Source: Massilia putida (GTDB lineage Bacteria > Pseudomonadota > Gammaproteobacteria > Burkholderiales > Burkholderiaceae_D). From it: 64,000 nucleotides of DNA. The position numbers and the translations under genes were made by a program. How positions within the stretch are numbered: the stretch's first letter is position 1; each line of letters starts with the position of its first letter. Positions 27,929-35,477 of this stretch are shown here, piece by piece. The notes under the pieces were generated by a model, which ran no database searches, was not told the DNA's origin, and was given only the letters and a program-made list of their open reading frames with translations. The stretch lies in NCBI RefSeq assembly GCF_001941825.1, contig NZ_CP019038.1:4960001-5024000 (forward strand). The letters run 5' to 3'.

Positions 27929-28094
27929 ACGGTCTCCAGGTAGGGTGTGTTTTTCATGGGATTCCTGGCTTGTCGATGGCTGGGAATCAGGGCCGGACGT
28001 TAGCAGAATAGTTTGTTCGGCGATAATACCAATTTATAAGATATCGATAACAAAAATAATATCGCGAGAGACATGTACATACCCAAGACGTCGA

Positions 28095-28106
28095 GATAGC
28101 GCTATC
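28095..28106. promoter_or_regulatory. Perfect palindrome GATAGCGCTATC before the esterase
   Basis: A 12-base perfect palindrome 36 bp upstream of the esterase start, in the divergent region shared with the GH43-like gene. Its TAGCGCT centre is also found before the TBDR at 22958-22963, and LacI-family operators often have such a central CG step. Operator function is inferred. Confidence 0.45.
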
Positions 28107-28141
28107 ATCCGGTGAACCCTATAACAACAAAGGAGACATCG

Positions 28142-29023
28142 ATGAAAAAGCTGTTGGCAGTCTGCGCCGTGGCGCTGACCATGAGCATCCCCGCCCGGGC
28201 GCAGCAACCCGCCGGGGAACGCCACTTCGTCCTGGAGAACACGCAGATCATCCCCGTGCAGTCCCAGTCGACGGGTAGAAAGCACGAACTGGTGGTCGTG
28301 CTGCCGTCCGGCTACGCGGCGCATCCGGAAAAGCGCTATCCGGTGCTGTACTTCCTCGACGCCTATTGGGATACGCCCCTGCTCACCGCCACCTACGGCA
28401 ACCTGATTTACGATAACCAGGTCCCCGAATTCATCATGGTCGGCCTGTCGTATCCGGCAGGCAGCAACTATGACGTCGAACGCCGCCGCGATTACACGAT
28501 CACGGCGACCGATGCCGATTCCGGCAAGGCCGATGCCTTCCTCGGCTTCATCACGAAAGAAGTCGCGCCGCTGATCGAGAGCCGCTTTCGCGCCGAGAAG
28601 ACCGACCGCGTGATCTCCGGCAGTTCGCTGGGCGGCCTGTTCGCCATCGCGGCCGCGTACAAGGCGCCGGGCTTCTTCGCCGGCCATATCGCGATCAGTC
28701 CCGCAGCCGGCTGGGACCATGGCGCGTTGTTCAAGGTCGATGCGGCACATGCCCGCGACCACAAGGCGCTTGCCGCGCGCATGTTCGTCTCGCACGGCAG
28801 CATCGAGTATCCCGCGTTCCAGCAACCCATCGTCGCGTTCCAGAAGCAGCTGGCCGGCCGCCACTATCAAGGCCTCGCGCTGCAGACGTGGACGATGGAA
28901 GGCCTCGACCACACCGGCGTGAAAGGCGACGGCTATGTGCGCGGCCTGATGTGGGTGTGGCAGCCGAAGAAGCCGGCCGGGCCGAGCGGGCTGACGAAGG
29001 CGATGCAGCAGCAGGGCGAGTAA
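28142..29023 (+). CDS. Secreted alpha/beta-hydrolase (esterase D / CE1-like)
   Basis: A 293-residue exported esterase with signal peptide MKKLLAVCAVALTMSIPARA. The nucleophile serine is in GSSLGG (GxSxG, about residue 160). The oxyanion region is in PVLYFLDAYWDTP, a candidate acid follows in VSHGSIEYP, and the catalytic histidine is in MEGLDHTG. This layout is shared by siderophore esterases and feruloyl/acetyl-xylan esterases (Esterase_D/CE1). A strong AAAGGAGACATCG leader fixes the start. The neighbouring GH43-like gene favours a polysaccharide de-esterifying role, without proof. Confidence 0.82.
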   Translation: MKKLLAVCAVALTMSIPARAQQPAGERHFVLENTQIIPVQSQSTGRKHELVVVLPSGYAAHPEKRYPVLYFLDAYWDTPLLTATYGNLIYDNQVPEFIMVGLSYPAGSNYDVERRRDYTITATDADSGKADAFLGFITKEVAPLIESRFRAEKTDRVISGSSLGGLFAIAAAYKAPGFFAGHIAISPAAGWDHGALFKVDAAHARDHKALAARMFVSHGSIEYPAFQQPIVAFQKQLAGRHYQGLALQTWTMEGLDHTGVKGDGYVRGLMWVWQPKKPAGPSGLTKAMQQQGE

Positions 29024-29075
29024 GGCCGGTTTTTTCGACGATGTGCGAAAAGTCTGTTGTGTTTTCAAAAAATCT

Positions 29076-29087
29076 GGTAACGTTAAC
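29076..29087. promoter_or_regulatory. LacI operator site 1, upstream of lacI-type gene
   Basis: GGTAACGTTAAC followed by GGA, centred on the palindrome TAACGTTA, lies 35 bp before the regulator start. Three more copies with the same core and the same CGG extension occur at 32044, 34039 and 49019, all in the same carbohydrate locus. The central CG dyad is typical of LacI-family operators, and this position implies autoregulation. Confidence 0.75.
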
Positions 29088-29121
29088 GGACTCGAACAGA
29101 AAACACGACGGAGAACCAGGA

Positions 29122-30174
29122 ATGCCGGAGACGAAAAACAGCGGCGGCGCCGCGCACGTCACGTCGCACGACGTCGCGCGCAAGGCCGGCGTGTCGGTCA
29201 TGACGGTGTCGCGCGCCATGAGCGGGGAAGGCTATGTGGCCGAGAAGACGCGCGAAAAAGTGCTGGCCGCCGCGCGCGAACTGGGCTACACGCCCAACCT
29301 GTCGGCGCGCATGATGAAGGGCAGCCGCACGAACGTGATCGGCGTGCTGGTCAACGACCTGCTGTCGACGGTGATCAACGAGATCGTCGGCGCCGTCAGC
29401 GTCAACCTGCGCAAGTGCGGCATGGACCTCATCATCTACAACTCCATCGAAGACCTCGGCGCGTCCGCCCGCAGCGGCGTGCAGCAGATGATCCGCAATC
29501 ACTGCGACGGCCTGCTGTTCGTGCTGCCGCGCCTCTCGGAGGGCTATATCGAATTCCTCGAGGCGAGCAGCCAGCCCACGGTCCTCGTCAATTACTGCCG
29601 CACCGATACGAGCCTGCCCGTCGTGGGCGGCGCCAACTACGCGGGCGGCGTGGCCGCGGCCGAGCACCTGCTGGGACTCGGCCACCGCCGCATCGGCTTC
29701 ATCGCCGGTTCGCAGCACACGGGCCAGAGCCAGGAGCGCGAGCGCGGCTACAAGGCGGCGCTGCGCAGGGCCGGCATCCGCACCGACCGCACGCTCGTCG
29801 CACAAGGCGACTTCGGCCAGCGGTCCGGCTTCGAGGCCGCCGCAAAGCTGCTGCGCCTTCCCGATCCGCCGACGGCCATCTTCGCCGCCAACGACGACAT
29901 GGCGATCGGCGCGATCAACGCGGCGCATTCGCTCGGCCTCGCCGTTCCGGAACACGTGTCGGTGGTGGGCTTCGACGATATTCCCAGCGCGTCGCTGCTG
30001 CATCCGCGCCTCACGACGTTGCGCCAGCCGCTGGCCGACATCAGCGAGGCCGCGGTGGCTGAGCTGATCCGCCGCATCAACAACGCGGAAGGGCAGCAGC
30101 ACCGCATCGAATTCCCCTGCGAGCTGGTGGTGCGCGAGTCCACCGCCGCCGCACCACTACGCAATGCGGCCTGA
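29122..30174 (+). CDS. LacI-family transcriptional regulator of the uronate-polysaccharide locus
   Basis: A 350-residue regulator. The helix-turn-helix and hinge are clear: TSHDVARKAGVSVMTVSRAM, then ARELGYTPNLSARMMKGSRT (residues ~14-70). A periplasmic-binding-protein-like effector domain follows, with ATIFAANDD-type (TAIFAANDDMAIG) and VSVVGFDDIPSASL motifs. The ATG at 29122 has GGAG ten bases upstream and leaves a candidate operator in its own leader. It is followed after one base by two ABC permease genes. The effector is probably an unsaturated or uronate-containing oligosaccharide, inferred from the regulon. Confidence 0.93.
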   Translation: MPETKNSGGAAHVTSHDVARKAGVSVMTVSRAMSGEGYVAEKTREKVLAAARELGYTPNLSARMMKGSRTNVIGVLVNDLLSTVINEIVGAVSVNLRKCGMDLIIYNSIEDLGASARSGVQQMIRNHCDGLLFVLPRLSEGYIEFLEASSQPTVLVNYCRTDTSLPVVGGANYAGGVAAAEHLLGLGHRRIGFIAGSQHTGQSQERERGYKAALRRAGIRTDRTLVAQGDFGQRSGFEAAAKLLRLPDPPTAIFAANDDMAIGAINAAHSLGLAVPEHVSVVGFDDIPSASLLHPRLTTLRQPLADISEAAVAELIRRINNAEGQQHRIEFPCELVVRESTAAAPLRNAA

Positions 30175-30175
30175 C

Positions 30176-31087
30176 ATGGACAAGCTCTCCCGCATCCGCC
30201 GCGAACTGGCGCGCAACCGCAGCGTCTACCTGATGCTGGCGCCCGTACTGGCGTACTTCATCGTGTTCCAGTACGTGCCGATGGCGGGCGCCGTCATCGC
30301 GTTCAAGGACTTCAATCCCGCCACCGGTGTCGAAGGCAGCCCATGGGTCGGCCTGGACTGGTTCCGCCAGTTCTTCGACAGCCTGTTCGTGGGCCGCGTG
30401 ATCTCGAACACGATCCTCATCAACGTGTACGACGTCCTCGTCGGCTTTCCCGCGCCGATCGTGCTGGCACTGCTGCTGAACGAACTCACGAGCACCCGCT
30501 TCCGCCAGTTCGTCCAGACCGTCACCTACCTGCCGCACTTCATTTCCGTCGTCGTCGTCAGCGGCATGCTGCTGGATTTCCTGGCGCGCGACGGCGTCAT
30601 CGGCCAGATCGTGGCGGCCTTCGGCGGCACGCCGCAGGCCGTGATGAACGACCCGGACTGGTTCCGCACCGTGTACGTCGGCTCCGAGATCTGGCAGAGC
30701 GTGGGCTGGGGCTCGATCATCTACCTGGCCGCGCTGGCGGGCATCAACCCGACCCTGTACGAAGCCGCGCGCATCGACGGCGCCAGCCGCTGGCAGCGCC
30801 TGTGCCATATCACCTTGCCGGGCCTGCTGCCCATCATCGCGACCCTGCTCGTGCTGCGTCTCGGGCAGATGATGACGGTGGGCTTCGAGAAGATCATCCT
30901 GCTGTACAACCCGGCCACGTACGAAACGGCCGACGTGATCTCGACCTATGTGTACCGCCACGGCATCCTCGATGCGAACTACAGCTATGCGGCCGCCGTG
31001 GGCCTGTTCAACTCCGCCGTCGCCATGGTCCTGCTGGTGGTGGCGAATAAGCTGAGCCGGCGCTGGTCCGGCACCAGCATCTGGTGA
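30176..31087 (+). CDS. ABC sugar transporter permease, LplB type
   Basis: Inner-membrane permease of 303 residues with six helices, of the LplB/AlgM1 group that imports complex oligosaccharides. The ATPase-coupling EAA loop is YEAARIDGASRWQRLCHITL (about residues 197-216). The start at 30176 is one base past the lacI stop; an in-frame ATG at 30164 would add four residues and overlap lacI. It forms the transport unit with the next two genes. No ATPase gene is adjacent; the MsmX/UgpC-type gene at 42176 is the likely partner. Confidence 0.92.
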   Translation: MDKLSRIRRELARNRSVYLMLAPVLAYFIVFQYVPMAGAVIAFKDFNPATGVEGSPWVGLDWFRQFFDSLFVGRVISNTILINVYDVLVGFPAPIVLALLLNELTSTRFRQFVQTVTYLPHFISVVVVSGMLLDFLARDGVIGQIVAAFGGTPQAVMNDPDWFRTVYVGSEIWQSVGWGSIIYLAALAGINPTLYEAARIDGASRWQRLCHITLPGLLPIIATLLVLRLGQMMTVGFEKIILLYNPATYETADVISTYVYRHGILDANYSYAAAVGLFNSAVAMVLLVVANKLSRRWSGTSIW

Positions 31088-31091
31088 TGCC

Positions 31092-32015
31092 ATGACGACC
31101 CGAGTCTTGTCCCGTCCCGAACCCGACATCCGCGCCTGGCGCCCGCGCCAGGGCTGGGGTTCCGCCGCGTTCGACGCCACCAACGCGGCCGTGCTGCTGG
31201 CGCTGTGCTTCGTGACGTTCTACCCGTTTTATTACGTGCTGATCGCGTCGTTGTCCGACCCCGTCGCGCTGATGGCCAACCGCGGCTTCATGCTGCTGCC
31301 GCGCGGCTTTTCGCTGGAAGCCTTCCACCGCGTGTGGGACAACCCGATGGTGCGCAGCGGCTTTTTCAACACGCTCGTGATCGTCGTCGGCGGCACCGCG
31401 CTCAATCTCGCGCTGACCTGCTGCGGCGCGTACGCCCTGTCGCGCCAGCGCCTGCCGCTGGAAAAGGCGTTCATGGTGCTGATCGTGTTCACCATGTTCT
31501 TTTCCGGCGGTCTCGTGCCCAACTACCTGCTCGTGCGCGACCTGGGCCTGTTGAATTCGCGCTGGGCCATCATCCTGCCGTTCGCCGTCAGCGCATGGAA
31601 CCTCATCATCCTGCGCGCCGCGTTCAACGCCGTGCCGAAGGACTACGAGGAAGCGGCGCGCATCGACGGAGCCGGCGACTTCACGATCCTGCTGCGCGTA
31701 TACGTCCCGCTGTGCATGCCCACCATCGCCGTCGTCGGCCTGTTCTACGCCGTCAGCCACTGGAACGGTTATTTTTACTCGATGATTTATCTGTCCGACC
31801 GCGACCTGTTCCCGATCCAGCTCGTGCTGCGCGAGATCCTCGTGTCCGGCAGCACGGATTCGATGATGACGGGCGAAGCCGTCGGCCGCGAAGCGCTGTC
31901 GAACACGATCAAGTACGCGACCGTCGTCGTGGCCACGATTCCCGTGCTGGCCGTGTACCCGTTCCTGCAGCGCTGGTTCGTGAAGGGCGTCCTGACGGGA
32001 GGGATCAAGGAATGA
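31092..32015 (+). CDS. ABC sugar transporter permease, LplC/YtcP type
   Basis: Second permease subunit, 307 residues, six helices. The EAA loop is YEEAARIDGAGDFTILLRVY, and MFFSGGLVPNYLLVRDLGLL is a conserved LplC/YtcP/AlgM2 segment. It starts four bases after the first permease. Its stop overlaps the start of the solute-binding protein gene (AATGA), so the three transport genes are translationally coupled. Confidence 0.93.
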   Translation: MTTRVLSRPEPDIRAWRPRQGWGSAAFDATNAAVLLALCFVTFYPFYYVLIASLSDPVALMANRGFMLLPRGFSLEAFHRVWDNPMVRSGFFNTLVIVVGGTALNLALTCCGAYALSRQRLPLEKAFMVLIVFTMFFSGGLVPNYLLVRDLGLLNSRWAIILPFAVSAWNLIILRAAFNAVPKDYEEAARIDGAGDFTILLRVYVPLCMPTIAVVGLFYAVSHWNGYFYSMIYLSDRDLFPIQLVLREILVSGSTDSMMTGEAVGREALSNTIKYATVVVATIPVLAVYPFLQRWFVKGVLTGGIKE

Positions 32016-33628
32016 AAAAAGCCTGTCTTCTTGCGCTGATGCTGGTAACGTTAACGGATTCCGTACGGTCCGCACCCGAACCGATCACGCTACCCATCGT
32101 CAAGCAGCCGCTGCACCTGACGTGGTTCGCCAACTTCAACGGCAAGGCGGCCGTGTCGCTGAAGTCGTACGGCGAGCAGAGCGCCTACCACGTGCTGGCC
32201 GAGCGCACCGGTATCACGGTCGACTTCCAGCATCCTCCGCTGGGCGCGGAGCGCGAGCGCTTCAATCTGCTGCTCGTGTCGGGCAACTACCCGGACGTCA
32301 TCGAGGCCGACTGGTTCGGCTATCCGGGCGGCTCGAGCAAGGCGCTGAAGGACGGCGTCGTCATCCCGCTCAACAGCCTGATCCGCCGTTATGCGCCGAA
32401 TCTGCAGGCGTTGCTCGACCAGCATCCCGAAATCTACCGCCAGATCAGCACCGACGACGGCACGATCTACGCGTTCCCCATGCTGCGCATCGACCCGCAA
32501 GTGCGCAGCGTATGGGGCCCGCAGGTGCGCCAGGACTGGCTCGATAAACTGGGCCTGCGGCAACCGTCCACCATCGACGACTGGTACCGCGTGCTGACGG
32601 CATTCAAAACGCGCGACCCGAACGGCAACGGGATCGCCGACGAGATCCCGTTCTCCGCGCTGACGATCCCCGGCGAGAAGACCGTGCCCGGCCTGCCGCC
32701 GCCGCTGTGGGTCTTCCTCGGCGGCTTCGGGCTCGCGCCGGAGTTTTACCGCTGCGGCACGAAGGTCTGCTACAGCCCCGCGCAGCCGGCGTACCGCGAC
32801 TTCCTCGCGACGATGCGCCGGTGGTATCGCGAAGGCTTGCTCGATCCGGACTACCTGGCGCAGACGGAGCGCCAGTTCGACGCCAAGATGACCAATGGCC
32901 TCGTGGGTGCGTACGCCGGCTATAACGGCAGCGGCCTCGCGCGCTTCACCGCGATGAACCGCGCGCGCTTCCCCGGCTTCAAACTGGTCGCGACGAAGTA
33001 TCCGCTGGGGCCCGGCGGCAAGCGCTACGTCACGTGGCCGGAAGCGGGGCAGGAATACATGGGCATCGGCGCGGCCATCACGCCGAACAACCGGCACGTC
33101 GTCGAGACGGTGAAATTCCTCGACTACGGTTATTCGGACGCGGGCGGCCTGACCCTGAGCTTCGGCCGCGAGGGCGTCAGCTACACGATGGTGAACGGCG
33201 AGCCGCGCTACACGGACCGCGTGATGAAAAACCCCAAGCTGTCCGTGGCCGAGGCGATCTTTACCCATGCGAGGCCGCAGCAAGGGCCGCTCGTGCAGGA
33301 CGTGCGCTACCTGCGCCAGTTCTACTCGATGCCCGAGCAGCTGGACGCCGTGCGCACGTGGTCGGACGCGTCGACGGAACTGTTGCTGCCGCCGCTGGAA
33401 GTGGCCAGCAGCGATGCGCGCAAATTCAACGCGATCATGAGCGACATGAAGATCTACGTCGCCGAGATGACGACGCGCTTCATCACGGGCCGCGAGCCGC
33501 TGGAACACTTCGATGCGTACCGCCGCAAGCTCGATCAGGCCGGCCTGCCGTTCGTCGTCGCCGCGATGCAGCGCGCGCTCGACCGGTACGACAGCAAAGC
33601 GATCCAACCGACGCGGGAGCAGCCATGA
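32012..33628 (+). CDS. ABC transporter oligosaccharide-binding protein with EF-hand-like calcium motif
   Basis: Periplasmic binding protein of 538 residues, large like AlgQ, LipO and glycosaminoglycan-importer proteins. The signal peptide runs to about VRSAP. An EF-hand-like calcium site DPNGNGIADE is at about residues 206-215, the same feature seen in AlgQ1/AlgQ2 and in the Streptobacillus glycosaminoglycan importer. The C-terminal half ends RRKLDQAGLPFVVAAMQ, a conserved region of the family. AAGGA precedes the start, which overlaps the permease stop. The signal-peptide codons LVTLTD contain a full operator palindrome (32044-32055). Confidence 0.9.
   Translation: MKKACLLALMLVTLTDSVRSAPEPITLPIVKQPLHLTWFANFNGKAAVSLKSYGEQSAYHVLAERTGITVDFQHPPLGAERERFNLLLVSGNYPDVIEADWFGYPGGSSKALKDGVVIPLNSLIRRYAPNLQALLDQHPEIYRQISTDDGTIYAFPMLRIDPQVRSVWGPQVRQDWLDKLGLRQPSTIDDWYRVLTAFKTRDPNGNGIADEIPFSALTIPGEKTVPGLPPPLWVFLGGFGLAPEFYRCGTKVCYSPAQPAYRDFLATMRRWYREGLLDPDYLAQTERQFDAKMTNGLVGAYAGYNGSGLARFTAMNRARFPGFKLVATKYPLGPGGKRYVTWPEAGQEYMGIGAAITPNNRHVVETVKFLDYGYSDAGGLTLSFGREGVSYTMVNGEPRYTDRVMKNPKLSVAEAIFTHARPQQGPLVQDVRYLRQFYSMPEQLDAVRTWSDASTELLLPPLEVASSDARKFNAIMSDMKIYVAEMTTRFITGREPLEHFDAYRRKLDQAGLPFVVAAMQRALDRYDSKAIQPTREQP
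32044..32055. promoter_or_regulatory. LacI operator site 2, inside the solute-binding protein signal-peptide codons
   Basis: GGTAACGTTAAC plus GGA, identical over 15 bases to site 1, placed 32 bases into the coding sequence. It may be a roadblock operator or serve an internal promoter. The codons GTA, TTA and ACG it requires are not the GC-rich choices favoured nearby. Confidence 0.65.
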
Positions 33629-34173
33629 AGGATCCGTTTTCGCTGGCCGGACGGCGTGCGCTGGTGACGGGCGGCGCCTCCGGCGTCACGCAGGCCATCG
33701 CACGTGCGCTCGCGCAGGCGGGCGCCGACGTGGCGGTCACGGGGCCCGCCGAAGCAGCCGGCGCCGCCCAGCTGGACGCGGCAGAGCGTGTGCACGGCTC
33801 CATCGCCATTCTCGTCAATATCGCCGGCCGGCTCGACGCGGCAGACGGCTGGCGCGCCGCATTCGGCGCGAGCCTCGACGCGCCGTGGCGCCTTGCGCAG
33901 GAAGCGGCACGGCGCATGGTGGAACGCGGTGGCGGCAAGATCGTCAACGTCGCGTCGCCGCCCGCGGCGCATGGGGCCAGCAGGGATGCACTGGTGGGCT
34001 TCACGAAAGCCCTCGCCAATGAATTCGCGGTCCGGTCTGTTAACGTTAACGGGATCGTGCCTGGTGACTTCGCCGCCGACGTCGGCGGTGCCTGTGTATT
34101 CCTGTGCTCGCGCGCCGCCGACTCCATCCACGGCCACGTGCTGGCCGTCGGCGGCGGCTGCCTCGCCCGCTGA
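33625..34173 (+). CDS. Shortened KduD-like short-chain dehydrogenase, probably inactive
   Basis: An SDR-fold protein of only 182 residues; KduD-type enzymes have about 250. The nucleotide motif is present (LVTGGASGVTQAIARAL), as are ILVNIAG and KIVNVAS. However, the catalytic YxxxK segment is missing: after the Ser strand the sequence goes straight to HGASRDALVGFTKALANEF. About 35 residues are also missing between VNGIVPGDF and the C-terminal AADSIHGHVLAVGGGCLAR, which resembles KduD's ending. Frame is kept throughout. The start overlaps the binding-protein stop. A full operator lies within its VNVNG codons. It may be a decaying gene or a non-catalytic binder. Confidence 0.75.
   Translation: MKDPFSLAGRRALVTGGASGVTQAIARALAQAGADVAVTGPAEAAGAAQLDAAERVHGSIAILVNIAGRLDAADGWRAAFGASLDAPWRLAQEAARRMVERGGGKIVNVASPPAAHGASRDALVGFTKALANEFAVRSVNVNGIVPGDFAADVGGACVFLCSRAADSIHGHVLAVGGGCLAR
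34039..34050. promoter_or_regulatory. LacI operator site 3, inside the SDR gene and upstream of GH88
   Basis: GTTAACGTTAAC is a perfect 12-base palindrome followed by GGG, 151 bp before the GH88 start. It is encoded as Val-Asn-Val-Asn, a motif conserved in SDRs, so chance is not excluded. The exact match to the upstream PL8 site (49019) including the CGGG extension argues for a real operator. Confidence 0.6.
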
Positions 34174-34200
34174 AACCTCTTCCACAACAATCCAAAGAAC

Positions 34201-35373
34201 ATGACGACACTCGACCTCAACGCCACCGACCGGGACCTGTTCCGCGGCGCCCTGGACCAGGCCCTGGCCCAGCTCGAGGGCGCGCTCTCCGAATTCGGCG
34301 CGCGCTTCCCCGACGATACGGCGCCGGCAGACCGCTACCGGCCGCGCCGCTGGCTCGATTATCCCGACGGCGCCAACTCCGGCTGGACCACGGGTTTCTG
34401 GACCGGCATGCTGTGGCTCGCCCACGAGCTGTCGGGACAAATGGCCTTCCGCGCGGCCGCCCATGCCCACCTGGCCAGCTTCGAGGAGCGCCTGGAAAAG
34501 CGCATCCAGATCGACCATCACGACCTCGGTTTTCTCTACATGCCGTCTTGCGTGGCCGCGTGGCGCGTCCGCGGCGACGTGCACGCACGCACCGTCGCGT
34601 TGGGCGCCGCCGATTATCTGATGCGGCGCTACCTGCCGCGCGCCGGCATCATCCAGGCGTGGGGCGACCTCGATGACCCGGCGCAGCGCGGCCGCATGAT
34701 CATCGACTGCCTGATGAATCTTCCGTTGCTGCATTGGGCCGGCAGCGCCGGCGGCGATGCGCGCTACCGCGACGCCGCGCTCAGCCACCTGGAGCGCTCG
34801 CGCGACTTCCTCGTGCGTGCGGACGATTCGAGTTTTCACACGTACCACTTCGATCCGGAGACGGGCGCGCCCCTGTACGGCAGCACGGCGCAGGGCCTCG
34901 CCGACGATTCGTGCTGGGCGCGCGGCCAGGCGTGGGGCATGTACGGCTTCGCGTTGAACCACCGGCACGCACCGGACCTGGGCCTGCTGGCCGTCGCCAT
35001 GCGCCAGGCCGATTACTTCATCGCGCACCTGCCGCCCAACGGCATCGCGTATTGGGATCTCGCATTCGGGCCGGGCAGCGGCGAGCCGTGGGACAGCTCG
35101 GCCAGCGCGATCGCCGCATGCGGCCTGCTCGAACTGGCGGATCACCTGGATGACGAGGCAAGCGCGCAGCGTTATCGCGACGCGGCGCTGCACATGCTGC
35201 GTGGCCTCGTCATGCATTGCGCGGCGCGCGCGCCGGCCAGCAATGCGCTGCTGCTGCACGGCGTGTACAGCAAGCCGCACGGGCAGGGTGTCGACGAACC
35301 GAATTTGTGGGGCGATTACTTCTACCTGGAGGCGTTGGCGCGCGTGCTGCACGGCGCTTCCGGTTACTGGTAG
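34201..35373 (+). CDS. ugl: GH88 unsaturated glucuronyl hydrolase
   Basis: Cytoplasmic enzyme that releases the 4,5-unsaturated uronic acid from oligosaccharides produced by polysaccharide lyases. It is 390 residues with an (alpha/alpha)6 barrel. The two catalytic aspartates of the family are seen: Asp108 in IDHHDLGFLY and Asp169 in MIIDCLMN, equivalent to Asp88 and Asp149 of the Bacillus enzyme. WTTGFWTGMLWLA and DDSCWARGQAWGMYGF are further family motifs. There is no signal peptide. It follows the KduD-like gene by 27 bp and is the direct biochemical partner of the PL8 lyase at 46058. Confidence 0.94.
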   Translation: MTTLDLNATDRDLFRGALDQALAQLEGALSEFGARFPDDTAPADRYRPRRWLDYPDGANSGWTTGFWTGMLWLAHELSGQMAFRAAAHAHLASFEERLEKRIQIDHHDLGFLYMPSCVAAWRVRGDVHARTVALGAADYLMRRYLPRAGIIQAWGDLDDPAQRGRMIIDCLMNLPLLHWAGSAGGDARYRDAALSHLERSRDFLVRADDSSFHTYHFDPETGAPLYGSTAQGLADDSCWARGQAWGMYGFALNHRHAPDLGLLAVAMRQADYFIAHLPPNGIAYWDLAFGPGSGEPWDSSASAIAACGLLELADHLDDEASAQRYRDAALHMLRGLVMHCAARAPASNALLLHGVYSKPHGQGVDEPNLWGDYFYLEALARVLHGASGYW

Positions 35374-35477
35374 GAGATAAAGGTGAAATAAGAAGCGCGG
35401 CATAGCCGCAAGGGCGGGCGCGATATACCGCGTCCGGAACAGCAGTGATATCGTGGTATCCGAGACAGGAGTTGGAG

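Noticed and set aside
34039..34050. Explaining operator site 3 purely as the conserved SDR motif VNVN
   Set aside because: The protein motif could account for it, but the unusual GTT/AAC codons and the same CGGG extension as the non-coding PL8 site make a real operator more likely; I kept it with reduced confidence.
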